Positions 7,724 to 16,120 of a stretch of DNA of 18,077 nt are shown piece after piece. Each line of letters begins with the position of its first letter. Position 1 is the first letter of the stretch. Origin of the DNA: Methanobacterium sp. (GTDB taxonomy: Archaea; Methanobacteriota; Methanobacteria; Methanobacteriales; Methanobacteriaceae); the NCBI GenBank assembly GCA_003162115.1, contig PMMV01000107.1:731-18807 (forward strand), written 5' to 3'. Both the position numbers and the translations under genes were made by a program. The notes beneath the pieces were generated by a model, which worked only from the letters and a program-made list of their open reading frames with translations, was not told the DNA's origin and made no database searches.

Positions 7724-8848
7724 TCACACTACTTTTATGGGAATGTTATTTTTTTTGCATATCTTGATGATGTTCTGTGAAGAAAGGAACAGACTTGATG
7801 TTATTCTGAGATCCTGTTTGAACACATCTTCAGATCCTATACTGAATATTATTATCCCCAGCACGTTGTTTTTGGAATCGACAACAGGACCTCCACTGTA
7901 ACCACTTGTTGTCACTGCAGTTGTTCCATAATATAATGTGTTGTTAGGGGATGTTTTTGGGGTTAAAATTACATTGTACCAGTCTTCTATGTTTTCATAT
8001 ATGGTACTGAAATCGAACGTATTTGAATTTGAGCCGTTTTTGAACGTCTCTGATGTAATTAACCCTGATGATGAGGAGGGAGTTACTAAGGAGGGATTAT
8101 AATTTGAATTAACTGCATTATCTAATCCAGGATACCCATATATATGGACGCCTTCAAAAATTCCTGGATTTTTTGAATTAACCGATAGTTTAGGCAGGTT
8201 TTTAAGGGAGGTTTCTATCTTTAAAAGTGCTACATCATCATCTGTACTGGGATTTCCAACATCCACTATACTTGCATTGAGACTTGTACTACTTGTTCCT
8301 GGTAGATTAACTTTTATTAGCTGTTGTGCTGATTGGACTTTCAGAAGGTTTTTTTGATTTAAGATAGCCGTTGTGGTATTTAGATCAAGATGTAGGTGAG
8401 AGTTACCAGAAACATTATTGGCCAGTTCATAGCTTAAATCCGGGTTGTACTCAGATACATAACCTTTAACGGCGGCTCTTTCAATGTAACGCTGGACATC
8501 GCTGTTATCCATTGTTTTAAGTGTTTGATTGTTAAGTGAATCAAGATCACCAACAACATGTAATGCAGTTATAATATATCCATTACTGTTAACAATAAAC
8601 CCTGATCCTGTATCCAATGGATAATAGATTATATTGATATTAGTTGTTCTGTTTAGGAAAGGATCTGTTATTGTGACCTGACCTGTAACCCCATTTTGAA
8701 TGTAAACTACAGAATCTGCAGATTGGGAAGTTAAACTGGACGATTGGGAATAATTATTGTTTCCAATAATATTTTGTACAGCTACTAAGCCCAAAATGAC
8801 AATCAGAATTACTAAAATTGTTAATGATACTTTTTTTATGATTCCCAT
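7724..8848 (-). CDS. Membrane-anchored trypsin-like serine protease
   Basis: The product of ATG 8848 (374 residues) has an N-terminal membrane anchor (about residues 8-26, very I/L/V-rich), a Ser/Asn-rich linker and an external trypsin-like domain. The triad can be read as H97 in YIITALHVVG, D205 in DDDVALLKI and S318 in TSGYSGGPVVD. The oxyanion-type GSGF segment precedes the histidine, as in DegP/HtrA proteases. The stretch between His and Asp is longer than in HtrA and Asn-rich, and no C-terminal PDZ domain is present. A frame starting at TTG 8860 adds four residues; GGTTA five nt before the ATG favours the shorter form. It probably cleaves proteins at the outer face of the membrane. The gene is divergent from the sensor kinase at 9100. 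Confidence 0.82.
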   Translation of the reverse strand: MGIIKKVSLTILVILIVILGLVAVQNIIGNNNYSQSSSLTSQSADSVVYIQNGVTGQVTITDPFLNRTTNINIIYYPLDTGSGFIVNSNGYIITALHVVGDLDSLNNQTLKTMDNSDVQRYIERAAVKGYVSEYNPDLSYELANNVSGNSHLHLDLNTTTAILNQKNLLKVQSAQQLIKVNLPGTSSTSLNASIVDVGNPSTDDDVALLKIETSLKNLPKLSVNSKNPGIFEGVHIYGYPGLDNAVNSNYNPSLVTPSSSSGLITSETFKNGSNSNTFDFSTIYENIEDWYNVILTPKTSPNNTLYYGTTAVTTSGYSGGPVVDSKNNVLGIIIFSIGSEDVFKQDLRITSSLFLSSQNIIKICKKNNIPIKVV

Positions 8849-9099
8849 TTTCTTAACCAAATATTCGTAACTATTACTTCAGAATTATAATTTAATTAGG
8901 ACATATAACTATTATAACTAGTGTTGAATAGGTATGAATAAAAAATACATTACTTTAAAAAATTTATCATAAAAACATTTCGATAAAAAGAATAATACAA
9001 TTAAGTTTTTATTTAAAAATATTAAAATAAAACATAAAAATCGCTCTTTCATTTTTTAGTTGTGGGATTTCAGAATTTGATTATGGGGGCATATTTTAA

Positions 9100-11808
9100 A
9101 TGGTTGAAAATATTGATGAGTTTTTAAAGGCTGAAAAAGCACTTATGAAGAATCAGGTTCAATTGAAGAATGCTTTGGAGATGGCAAATCTGGCAAGTTG
9201 GGAATTTAACTTGTCTAATCGTGAGTATCTCTTTAATGATCGCTTCTATTTTATGTATGGTACATCAGCAGATATGGAAGGCGGTTACACAATGTCTGCT
9301 GAAGATTATTTTAATAAATTTATACACCCTGATGATATTCAATTTATTTCAGAGGCCATGAAAAAATCTTTACAAACCGGAAGTTCTGTTTTTGGAACAG
9401 AATTAGAACACAGGATTATCCGCGGGGATGGGAAGACTCGTAACATGGTTGTTCGTATCAGAATTGTCAAGGCCACCGAAAATCATGACGCTTTTGCTTA
9501 TGGGACAATTCAAGATGTTACTGAAAGGAAAAAGACTGAAGAAAAGCTAAAAGAGAGTGAAGAAAAGTTTCGTGAGGTATTTTACAACGCAAACGATGCC
9601 ATGTTCCTTCATAAATTGGAGGGCAAATCTCCTGGTAACTTCCTGGAAGTGAATGATCTTGCCTGTGAAAACTTAGGTTACACTCGAGAAGAACTAACTC
9701 GTATGAGTCCGAGGGACATTGACCACCCTAAAAACATTTCCAGAATACCTTTGAATATGGAAAAGCTTTTCAATGAACAAAAAACAACTTTTGAAACCCT
9801 ACACTTAACTAAAGATGGTAAATCACTACCTGTAGAGATTAATACCCATCTATTCACTATGAGGGGAGGAAAATATATACTATCTATCGCCAGGGATATA
9901 AGAGAACGGAAAAAAGCAGAAAAAGCTTTAAAAGAAACAGAAAGGAATTATGGGGATCTGGTTGATAACTCCAGTGTAGGAGTTTTTAAAACCAACATAG
10001 ATGGCAACATCATATTTGTCAATTATGCTATGGTAAATATTTTCCGCTACGATAGTGTAGAGGAGATGATGGAGCACAGTATCAAAGAACTGTACAAGAA
10101 TCCGGAGGACAGACTCCGGTTAATAAATAAACTTCAAAAAGAACACAAAGTAACCGATTATCAAATGGAAACTGTTGGAAAAAATGGACAAACAGTTAAT
10201 GTGCTGGTGAGTGCCATTTTAGAAGATGATACACTTTCAGGCATGTTCATGGACATAACTGCCCGTAAAAAAGCAGAAGATGCTTTGAGAAAATCTGAAA
10301 ATTTATACAGGACTATTTTTGAGAATACTGGAGCAGCAACCATTATATATGATAAAGATGGCATCATCACCATGATGAATTCGGAGACTGAGTATCTTTC
10401 AGGTTACAGCCGGGAGGAAGTTGAGGGGCATATGAACTGGATGAAATTTGTTTATCCTGAAGATATTGAACTGATGATACATTACCATCAACAGAGGGAA
10501 GAGGATCCTGAAATGGCACCGTCTCAGTATGAAACCCGATTCACAAATCGTCAAGGTGAAATAATAAATGCACAAATTACCGTAGACAAAATTCCAGGAG
10601 TTCAGGAATATATCAGCTCAATAGTTGACATAACTGAACAAAAAAAACAGAATGAGGATCTCAAATGGGAATTGGAAGTCAATCAGGCATTAAATAAACT
10701 ATATACTCCTCTGGTTTCCAAACAAACCAGTCTGGAAGATATTGCAGACACAATACTCTTAGAATCATTAAAATTAACCGGAAGCACAATGGGATTTGTG
10801 GGAGAGATAATCCCCGATACTCACGATATGGCTGTTTTATCCATGATACCATCTATACCCCATAAAGAATACCAGGCACCATTTTTAAAACTGAAGGAAG
10901 ATGAAATATCTGAAGGTCTTATGGGCCATGGTTTAAACATTAAGGAAGGATTTTTTACCAACCAAGCTAAGTCACACCCTAAATATATAGACTCGCATGG
11001 ATTAGAAGTTAAAAATTTTCTATCTGTTCCTGTGATGTTGAAAGAAGAATTAGTTGGTCTTATATCCATTTCCAATTCAATAAGAGATTACACTGAAAAG
11101 GATCTTGAAGCCATATTGAGATTAACACATTTCTATACAATGGCATTACAGAAAGTAAGAGACGAAAAAGAACTTAAAAATTCTTTAGCCGAAAAGGAAG
11201 TGCTTCTGAGAGAAATTCATCACAGGGTAAAAAATAATATGCAGATTATTTCTAGCTTGTTGAATCTGCAGATACAGTTTGAGGATTTAGATGAGACAGT
11301 TGGTGTTTTAAAGGAAAGCCAGGGTCGGGTGAAAAGCATGGCAATAATCCATGAAAAACTCTATCAGTCTTCAAGTCTGGACAATATCAACTTCAGAGAG
11401 TACATTGAGAAACTTATTTTAGACATATTCTATTCTTACGGAATTTTGAACAGTTCGATTGAATCTGTACTGGATATAAAGGATATTTATCTAAACATAG
11501 ACACAGCCATACCTTTAGGTCTAATCATCAATGAACTGGTGACCAACAGCGTTAAATACGCATTTCCAAAATTGAGTGGAAGAATATCCATTAAACTCAA
11601 GTCCAACCATGATCAAATGGAACTCATTATTGCTGATAATGGGATAGGAATACCTGAAGGTACAGATTTGGAAAATTCAAAAACACTCGGACTTCAACTT
11701 GTAAATAGTCTGGTAAATCAATTAGAAGGAAAATTAGAATTGGATTTTAGTAGCGGAACTCAATTTAAAATCATTTTTAAAGAGTTAGAGTACAAAAACC
11801 GGATATAA
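9100..11808 (+). CDS. Cytosolic multi-PAS sensor histidine kinase (HisKA_2 type)
   Basis: The 902-residue protein has no membrane segment. Four PAS/PAC modules follow one another (about 20-145, 150-270, 280-390 and 400-512), each closing with a D[IV]TExKK- or DIRERKK-like linker. A GAF domain (about 530-685, with FLSVPVMLKEELVGLISI) follows. The kinase core has the HisKA_2 box EIHHRVKNNMQ (H707/H708, the phosphorylated histidine being one of these), the N-box NELVTNSVKYAF (about 810), the G1 box DNGIGIP (about 846) and G2 TLGLQLV (about 862). This build is common in methanogens, where PAS may bind heme or another redox cofactor. No response regulator is encoded nearby, so it is an orphan. ATG 9100 is preceded by GGGGG about ten nt away. 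Nothing appears truncated. Confidence 0.92.
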   Translation: MVENIDEFLKAEKALMKNQVQLKNALEMANLASWEFNLSNREYLFNDRFYFMYGTSADMEGGYTMSAEDYFNKFIHPDDIQFISEAMKKSLQTGSSVFGTELEHRIIRGDGKTRNMVVRIRIVKATENHDAFAYGTIQDVTERKKTEEKLKESEEKFREVFYNANDAMFLHKLEGKSPGNFLEVNDLACENLGYTREELTRMSPRDIDHPKNISRIPLNMEKLFNEQKTTFETLHLTKDGKSLPVEINTHLFTMRGGKYILSIARDIRERKKAEKALKETERNYGDLVDNSSVGVFKTNIDGNIIFVNYAMVNIFRYDSVEEMMEHSIKELYKNPEDRLRLINKLQKEHKVTDYQMETVGKNGQTVNVLVSAILEDDTLSGMFMDITARKKAEDALRKSENLYRTIFENTGAATIIYDKDGIITMMNSETEYLSGYSREEVEGHMNWMKFVYPEDIELMIHYHQQREEDPEMAPSQYETRFTNRQGEIINAQITVDKIPGVQEYISSIVDITEQKKQNEDLKWELEVNQALNKLYTPLVSKQTSLEDIADTILLESLKLTGSTMGFVGEIIPDTHDMAVLSMIPSIPHKEYQAPFLKLKEDEISEGLMGHGLNIKEGFFTNQAKSHPKYIDSHGLEVKNFLSVPVMLKEELVGLISISNSIRDYTEKDLEAILRLTHFYTMALQKVRDEKELKNSLAEKEVLLREIHHRVKNNMQIISSLLNLQIQFEDLDETVGVLKESQGRVKSMAIIHEKLYQSSSLDNINFREYIEKLILDIFYSYGILNSSIESVLDIKDIYLNIDTAIPLGLIINELVTNSVKYAFPKLSGRISIKLKSNHDQMELIIADNGIGIPEGTDLENSKTLGLQLVNSLVNQLEGKLELDFSSGTQFKIIFKELEYKNRI

Positions 11809-11936
11809 TTGAAATTAAAATGGAAAGAAAACTGGTTAAAATAATTTAAGAATATCTTAATTATAATTAAGTTGGAACAAAAAAAACCTTAAATATGTTA
11901 CTAAAATATCATAATATTGCAATAGCGGTATATTTA

Positions 11937-12698
11937 TTAGAATTTAAAGAATTTAAGCTCCAAATTCCCGTTAGAGATTTCCACATAACTATTTTGATAC
12001 TCATTTGATAATAGTTCATTTACCCACGAACCCGAATTAACAACTGTTTTTTCCTTGTTTATGAATGGTCCATGTGTATGTCCGAAAACCAATGTTTCAT
12101 CGGATTTCATACCCATGAGAAAACCTTTTCCCTTTGAAATAGCAAATTTATAGATTTTTTTAAGTTCTTCTGTGGATTCTAATCGAGACCGAGGATTTTT
12201 CTCCAACTTCTCCTTTAAATCATTTCCTTGGATAAGGGACCATATATGGCCTGCAAGATCTCCAATAATATCCTTGCTGAAGCACATTTTCTCACTGAAC
12301 TCCTCATACATCTCAAGTGTTACGGGTTCCATGTAAAGTGCTTCAAATTCATATCCCTGTGTGAAATAAAATTTATTTCCACCATCTTCAAGTCTTAAAT
12401 TCTTAGAAATTATAAATGGGATGTTATCTCCGTATCTTTCGCTTAATTTGTACATGTAGTAGTCGTGGTTACCAACTATGTAGTTAATTTCTTTTGCATT
12501 GAGTTTCAGGAGTTTATCTATAACATCATTGTTTTCTGTGATTATTTCGGCATTGTTCCTACGCCAAAAATCGAATAAATCACCTAAAAAAACCATATGA
12601 TCTATATCCCCAGAATCATATTTATCCAAAAAATTACTGAAAGCTTGCTTGTTACATCTTTCATATCCTAAATGTACATCAGATAATACCAGAATCAT
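11937..12698 (-). CDS. Calcineurin-like metallophosphoesterase (LpxH/archaeal type)
   Basis: This 253-residue protein carries the full dimetal phosphoesterase set: SDVHLG (D7, H9), GDLFDFW (D40), GNHDYY (N77, H78) and GHTHGPF (H207, H209). The second motif, GDLFDFW, resembles UDP-2,3-diacylglucosamine hydrolase LpxH, but archaea make no lipid A, so the substrate is a different phosphodiester or phosphomonoester. The central region (about 100-180) is a helical insert, possibly a cap that selects the substrate. No membrane or signal sequence is visible, so it should be cytosolic. ATG 12698 is preceded by AGGGGTT. It converges with the sensor kinase gene and diverges from tspO, and seems to be a single-gene unit. 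Confidence 0.87.
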   Translation of the reverse strand: MILVLSDVHLGYERCNKQAFSNFLDKYDSGDIDHMVFLGDLFDFWRRNNAEIITENNDVIDKLLKLNAKEINYIVGNHDYYMYKLSERYGDNIPFIISKNLRLEDGGNKFYFTQGYEFEALYMEPVTLEMYEEFSEKMCFSKDIIGDLAGHIWSLIQGNDLKEKLEKNPRSRLESTEELKKIYKFAISKGKGFLMGMKSDETLVFGHTHGPFINKEKTVVNSGSWVNELLSNEYQNSYVEISNGNLELKFFKF

Positions 12699-12894
12699 TA
12701 TTGAACCCCTAACTTAATTTATCCTTATGGCATCTTTTCTCTTAAAAATCACATATGAATATCATTGAAAAATGTCTAAGAATTTTGATATCAAAGACAG
12801 TAATATATTAATTTTGAAGTAATTAAAAATTTTCAAATTTATTTAATGGTCATAATTTGTCAGCAGGTTAAAAATCCAGTTAATGTCTAATACA

Positions 12895-12904
12895 AAATAT
12901 TTAT
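12895..12904 (+). promoter_or_regulatory. TATA-like element of tspO
   Basis: AAATATTTATTA-like sequence here would start transcription near 12925, followed by GGGAGGT (12963-12969) and ATG 12980. The remaining divergent gap (12699-12979) is AT-rich with no visible gene. Confidence 0.35.
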
Positions 12905-12979
12905 TAGAAATCATTTGGAAATCACTATTGTAGTACCATTTAAAAAGTAGTTTCATAAGTGAAGGGAGGTTTAGAAAAG

Positions 12980-13468
12980 ATGAATGGTATTAGTATTCGT
13001 GAGATTCCAAAATTAATTATTTCAATATTAATTGTGTATGTTGCTGGAGCTGTGGGAACACTTTACACACTCAAAGAGATAACCACATGGTACGTATACC
13101 TAGCTAAACCCGGTTGGACCCCACCAAACTGGGCTGTTGGACCGATATGGAGCACGCTATATATATTGATAGGGACGGCTCTGTTTTTAGTCTGGAGAAA
13201 AGGTTTAGGTAGAAAAGATGTGCAATTTGCCATCCTAGTATTTGCTGTACAATTGGGAATAAATGTTGTTTGGTCGTTAGTTTTTTTCGGAAGCCACAGC
13301 ATATTTGGAGGATTAGTGATGGTGCTGATACTTTGGATAGCTATACTTATCAACATCTTCGTGTTCTACCGCATTTCTAAACCTGCAGGACTATTACTAA
13401 TACCCTACTTAATTTGGGTGAGCATTGCATCTTACTTGCAGTACAATTTATTCATTCTAAATCCATAA
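12980..13468 (+). CDS. tspO: TspO/MBR (tryptophan-rich sensory) family membrane protein
   Basis: ATG 12980 follows GGGAGGT at a ten-nt spacing; a longer frame from GTG 12959 would start inside that ribosome binding site, so I reject it. The 162-residue protein has five hydrophobic segments and the TspO signatures WYVYLAKPGWTPPNWAVGPIW in the first loop region, then INVVWSLVFFGSHS and LLIPYLIWVSIASYLQYNLF at the C terminus. TspO proteins bind porphyrins and related tetrapyrroles and are implicated in oxidative-stress sensing or porphyrin degradation; the role in methanogens is not established. The gene stands alone, divergent from the phosphoesterase, with a T-run terminator directly after the stop. 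Confidence 0.92.
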   Translation: MNGISIREIPKLIISILIVYVAGAVGTLYTLKEITTWYVYLAKPGWTPPNWAVGPIWSTLYILIGTALFLVWRKGLGRKDVQFAILVFAVQLGINVVWSLVFFGSHSIFGGLVMVLILWIAILINIFVFYRISKPAGLLLIPYLIWVSIASYLQYNLFILNP

Positions 13469-13470
13469 AA

Positions 13471-13490
13471 TAATTATTTTTATTTTTTTT
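13471..13490 (+). terminator. T-rich terminator after tspO
   Basis: TAATTATTTTTATTTTTTTT directly follows the tspO stop and ends in eight T, a typical archaeal U-tract terminator. Confidence 0.55.
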
Positions 13491-13535
13491 ATTAAATTTT
13501 TCCAATATTTAAAAATTTGATCAAAATCTTTTAAA

Positions 13536-13547
13536 TAACAATTGTTA
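13536..13547. promoter_or_regulatory. Palindrome TAACAATTGTTA, copy 1 (orphan, between convergent genes)
   Basis: A perfect 12-bp palindrome, identical to three others to the right. TTTTAAA (13529-13535) directly before it on the plus strand could be a TATA box, as in the other copies. However, the flanking genes converge here, so a transcript from this site would run antisense into the 3' end of cysS. No ORF of useful length follows on either strand. Confidence 0.55.
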
Positions 13548-13659
13548 AGTCCATAATAATATACCTATTGATCAAACAGAACTCATAATAAAAAAAATCT
13601 AATGCACTGTTTCAGGATTTAAAATAATATTAAAATTTGATTGATTGTTATTTGTATGT

Positions 13660-15063
13660 TTAGGTAGACTTGTCTTCAATTACAATATCAAGTTCCTTTA
13701 ATTTGCTTCTTATTTCATCAGAGAGGTCCCATTCCTTTTTTTCACGGAGTTTACTTCTTATATCCTTTAAGAGTTCAATTAAATCGTCTTGGAGTTCTTG
13801 TTCATTTTCATTTTTTAAAGAAAAATCAAATCCTAAAACAATACCAAATTCAATTATTAGAGCTTTTAATTTAGTTAAAGCGTTTTTAGAAATATTTGAA
13901 TCATTTATGTCTCTATTTACTTCTCTTATGATATCAAAAATTGTTGAAAATGCAGACGGCGTATTAAAATCATTGTCCATCGCTTCAAAGAATTCTTTTC
14001 GGACTTCAGAAAGTTTGTATATGTATTCCTGGTCATTTTCCATTGATATTGCAGTATTTTCATCTAATAATTCGTTGATAGTTCCGATTAATTTGTAAAT
14101 TCTTTGTAGTCCCTGTTGTGATTGATGTAGTATTTCTTGACTGAAATCTATTGGACTTCTATAGTGAGTTGAAAGTACAAAGAACCTGAAAACATCTGGA
14201 GAGTATTCCTGTAATAGTTCGTTAATGGTAATAAAATTTCCAAGGGATTTAGACATTTTTTCTCCCATAACATTTAAAAAACCGGTATGCATCCAGTATT
14301 TTACCATTGGTTTTTTATTGGAAGCTGCTTCCATCTGTGCTATTTCTGCTTCATGATGTGGGAAAATAAGATCCAAACCACCGCCATGTATATCATACTG
14401 TGGTCCGAAGTAGGTATCTGTAATTGCAGTATCTTCAATATGCCAACCAGGTCTTCCAGTACCCCAAGGTGAATCCCATACCATTTCTAATTCTTCCGAT
14501 TCTGTTTTTCTCTTTTTCCATAGAGCAAAATCTCCAGGATTCCTTTTTGAAGTATCAAGACCAATCCTATGAACATTTAATTCTTTTAAAACGCGGTTTG
14601 ACAATTTACCAAAGTCTTTAAACATAGATTCATCGAAATATACGCCTTTATCTGTTTCGTATGCAAATCCATTTTCAACAAGGATTTTTATTTGGTTAAT
14701 TATTTCAGGAATATGTTCAGTAGCCCTAGCATAAAAATTAACGTTTTCAACACCCAAAACCTTCATATCTTGGAGATATTTCTCTTCGTATCTTCTTGCA
14801 AGTTCCAGGGGTGATGATCCAAGTTCTTCTGCTCTTTTTAATATTTTATCATCCAGATCTGTGATATTCTGTAAATAAAATACTGTAAATCCACTGTACT
14901 TAAGATATCTTACAATTACATCGAAGGAGATATACGTCCTTGCATGCCCTATGTGTGAATGATCGTATACTGTTGGCCCACAAACAAACATCCTGATTTT
15001 GTTCCCTTCTTTTGGTTTGAATATTTCCTTCCTTCGGGTCATGGTGTTGTACAATTTTATCAT
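13660..15063 (-). CDS. cysS: Cysteinyl-tRNA synthetase
   Basis: Class Ia synthetase that activates cysteine with ATP and attaches it to tRNA-Cys. From ATG 15063 the product has 467 residues, close to the family norm. It shows the zinc-binding CGPTVYD (C28), the HIGH motif in SHIGHARTYISFD (37-40), GWHIEDTAI, the zinc-site segment HGGGLDLIFPHHEAEIAQ, and KMSKS (about 269) in GEKMSKSLGNF, then the helical anticodon domain. A frame opening with GTG 15072 is nine nt longer; a TATA box at about 15090-15097 puts the transcript start near 15070, which favours the ATG. Some methanogens lack CysRS and make Cys-tRNA through SepRS/SepCysS, so its presence here is informative. Its substrate tRNA-Cys is the next gene upstream on the same strand. 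Confidence 0.95.
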   Translation of the reverse strand: MIKLYNTMTRRKEIFKPKEGNKIRMFVCGPTVYDHSHIGHARTYISFDVIVRYLKYSGFTVFYLQNITDLDDKILKRAEELGSSPLELARRYEEKYLQDMKVLGVENVNFYARATEHIPEIINQIKILVENGFAYETDKGVYFDESMFKDFGKLSNRVLKELNVHRIGLDTSKRNPGDFALWKKRKTESEELEMVWDSPWGTGRPGWHIEDTAITDTYFGPQYDIHGGGLDLIFPHHEAEIAQMEAASNKKPMVKYWMHTGFLNVMGEKMSKSLGNFITINELLQEYSPDVFRFFVLSTHYRSPIDFSQEILHQSQQGLQRIYKLIGTINELLDENTAISMENDQEYIYKLSEVRKEFFEAMDNDFNTPSAFSTIFDIIREVNRDINDSNISKNALTKLKALIIEFGIVLGFDFSLKNENEQELQDDLIELLKDIRSKLREKKEWDLSDEIRSKLKELDIVIEDKST

Positions 15064-15238
15064 AGGTTTCACTATTCCTGATAATTAGCTTATAAACATA
15101 AATAATTTGGAAAAGTAATTAGTTTTCCTATAGGATATTTAAATTATTTTTTTTTTACAACGATGTTATATTAAAGATTTTAGTATTTCTGATAGGTATT
15201 AAAATTCATTAATTTTTAGCTGTAACTTTTGATATAAT

Positions 15239-15244
15239 AAAAAA
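15239..15244 (-). terminator. U-tract terminator of tRNA-Cys
   Basis: Six T on the minus strand begin four bases after the end of the tRNA-Cys gene, a normal archaeal tRNA terminator. Confidence 0.5.
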
Positions 15245-15248
15245 TGTA

Positions 15249-15319
15249 GGCCGAGATTGGGAATTGAACCCAAGTATCGTGGTTTGCAGCCACGCACCTA
15301 GCCGCTCGGTCATCTCGGC
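15249..15319 (-). tRNA. tRNA-Cys (anticodon GCA)
   Basis: The minus strand folds as a complete cloverleaf. The acceptor stem is GCCGAGA/TCTCGGC (7 bp), and the D arm has ACC/GGT around GAGCGGCTA. The anticodon stem CGTGG/CCACG has loop CTGCAAA, giving anticodon GCA. The T arm is TTGGG/CCCAA around TTCAATT. No CCA is encoded. The base in the discriminator position (N73) reads C, followed by TAC, whereas tRNA-Cys almost always has U73, a main identity base for CysRS. The promoter lies upstream on the minus strand (TATA at 15375-15382) and carries a palindromic element between TATA and start. The nearest protein gene is cysS. Confidence 0.93.
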
Positions 15320-15363
15320 AAAAACTGACTTCATTTAGATTATTACTTCAGCAATATCTAGAT

Positions 15364-15375
15364 TAACAATTGTTA
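15364..15375. promoter_or_regulatory. Palindrome TAACAATTGTTA, copy 2 (tRNA-Cys promoter)
   Basis: On the minus strand the order is TTTATATA (15375-15382), then this perfect palindrome with its first base shared, then a predicted start near 15353 and the tRNA 34 nt further. A protein bound here would block RNA polymerase or TFB/TBP, so it is placed as a repressor operator. Operator control of a tRNA gene would be unusual. Confidence 0.6.
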
Positions 15376-15557
15376 TATAAATAGTTTTTGCATAACATCC
15401 AAGAATCTCTGTACTTCAATTTCTTTTTTAAGATTTTATTGTCTATAAAATATACATTCTAAATATAATTTAAATAAAAATTATTATTTAAAAAAATTAA
15501 TTCAAGGTAAAAATCAATTATAAAGAATAATGGTTATCATAGTAACCACTTAATTCT

Positions 15558-15953
15558 TTATTCTATTTTCTTACCTGCATTTGGACCTGGCTGAATTGAA
15601 TATATTTCTTCAACCTTCATGAGTACTGCAGCTTTAGGGGTGAGCTTTGTCATGGCGTTTTGACCCCATTCTGTAACTATGTCAAAATACTTTCCAGACT
15701 CAAATATTTCAGTTGTTCCTTTAAACTGATATGGGCATTTAGTTGCATCTTTAGTAACCAGAGATATCCTGGGATTTTTTTCAAGGTTCTGGCGTGTTTT
15801 ATTCATATAGTTATCCGCAATCAAGATGGTATCTTCATCAATAGGTCTAGCAAATCCTATAGGAACAACGTTGGGAATTCCATCGGGACTAGCTGTAGAA
15901 AGAAAAACAAGATCTTTTTCTAATGCATCGATCATTTCTTTAGTCATGCTCAT
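15558..15953 (-). CDS. Pyridoxamine 5'-phosphate oxidase-fold (flavin-binding) protein
   Basis: From ATG 15953 the protein has 131 residues, with the PNPOx-like split-barrel pattern FLSTASPDGIPNVVPIGFARP, then TILIADNYMNKTRQNLEKNPRISLVT, as in small archaeal flavoproteins that bind FMN or F420. The enzyme activity is unknown; the family name does not imply vitamin B6 metabolism. GGTGAT (15957-15962) lies just upstream. ATG 15947 (129 residues) is the other good start, with better spacing to GGTGAT, and a TTG at 15977 would start inside the palindrome and is unlikely. The promoter is compact: TATA at about 15985-15992, then the palindrome at 15972-15983, then a predicted start near 15964. It is probably repressed by whatever binds the palindrome. 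Confidence 0.83.
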   Translation of the reverse strand: MSMTKEMIDALEKDLVFLSTASPDGIPNVVPIGFARPIDEDTILIADNYMNKTRQNLEKNPRISLVTKDATKCPYQFKGTTEIFESGKYFDIVTEWGQNAMTKLTPKAAVLMKVEEIYSIQPGPNAGKKIE

Positions 15954-15971
15954 TTTATCACCAAAGTTATA

Positions 15972-15983
15972 TAACAATTGTTA
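15972..15983. promoter_or_regulatory. Palindrome TAACAATTGTTA, copy 3 (PNPOx-like gene promoter)
   Basis: The palindrome fills the gap between the minus-strand TATA box (TTTATATT, about 15985-15992) and the predicted transcript start near 15964, with the ribosome binding site GGTGAT directly after. This matches the architecture of copy 2. Confidence 0.65.
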
Positions 15984-16120
15984 AAATATAAATGTTATGG
16001 AATGTTGTCTTCAAAGATTATCCTGTTTTAATATTATAACACACTGTTATACTTGATTTTGAAATCAATTAATTCTTTAATTTTGATAGTTAGAAGTAAA
16101 GTATAAATATAATAAAATTA

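Noticed and set aside
12959..12979. GTG start seven codons upstream for tspO
   Set aside because: The GTG-initiated stretch overlaps the GGGAGGT ribosome binding site of the ATG at 12980.
13670..14098. 142-codon plus-strand open frame opposite cysS
   Set aside because: It is the antisense shadow of the Ser/Lys/Glu-rich C-terminal part of CysS, with serine-rich low-complexity content and no ribosome binding site.
15660..15923. 87-codon plus-strand open frame opposite the PNPOx-like gene
   Set aside because: Antisense shadow; the minus-strand frame has the promoter, ribosome binding site and a recognisable family pattern.
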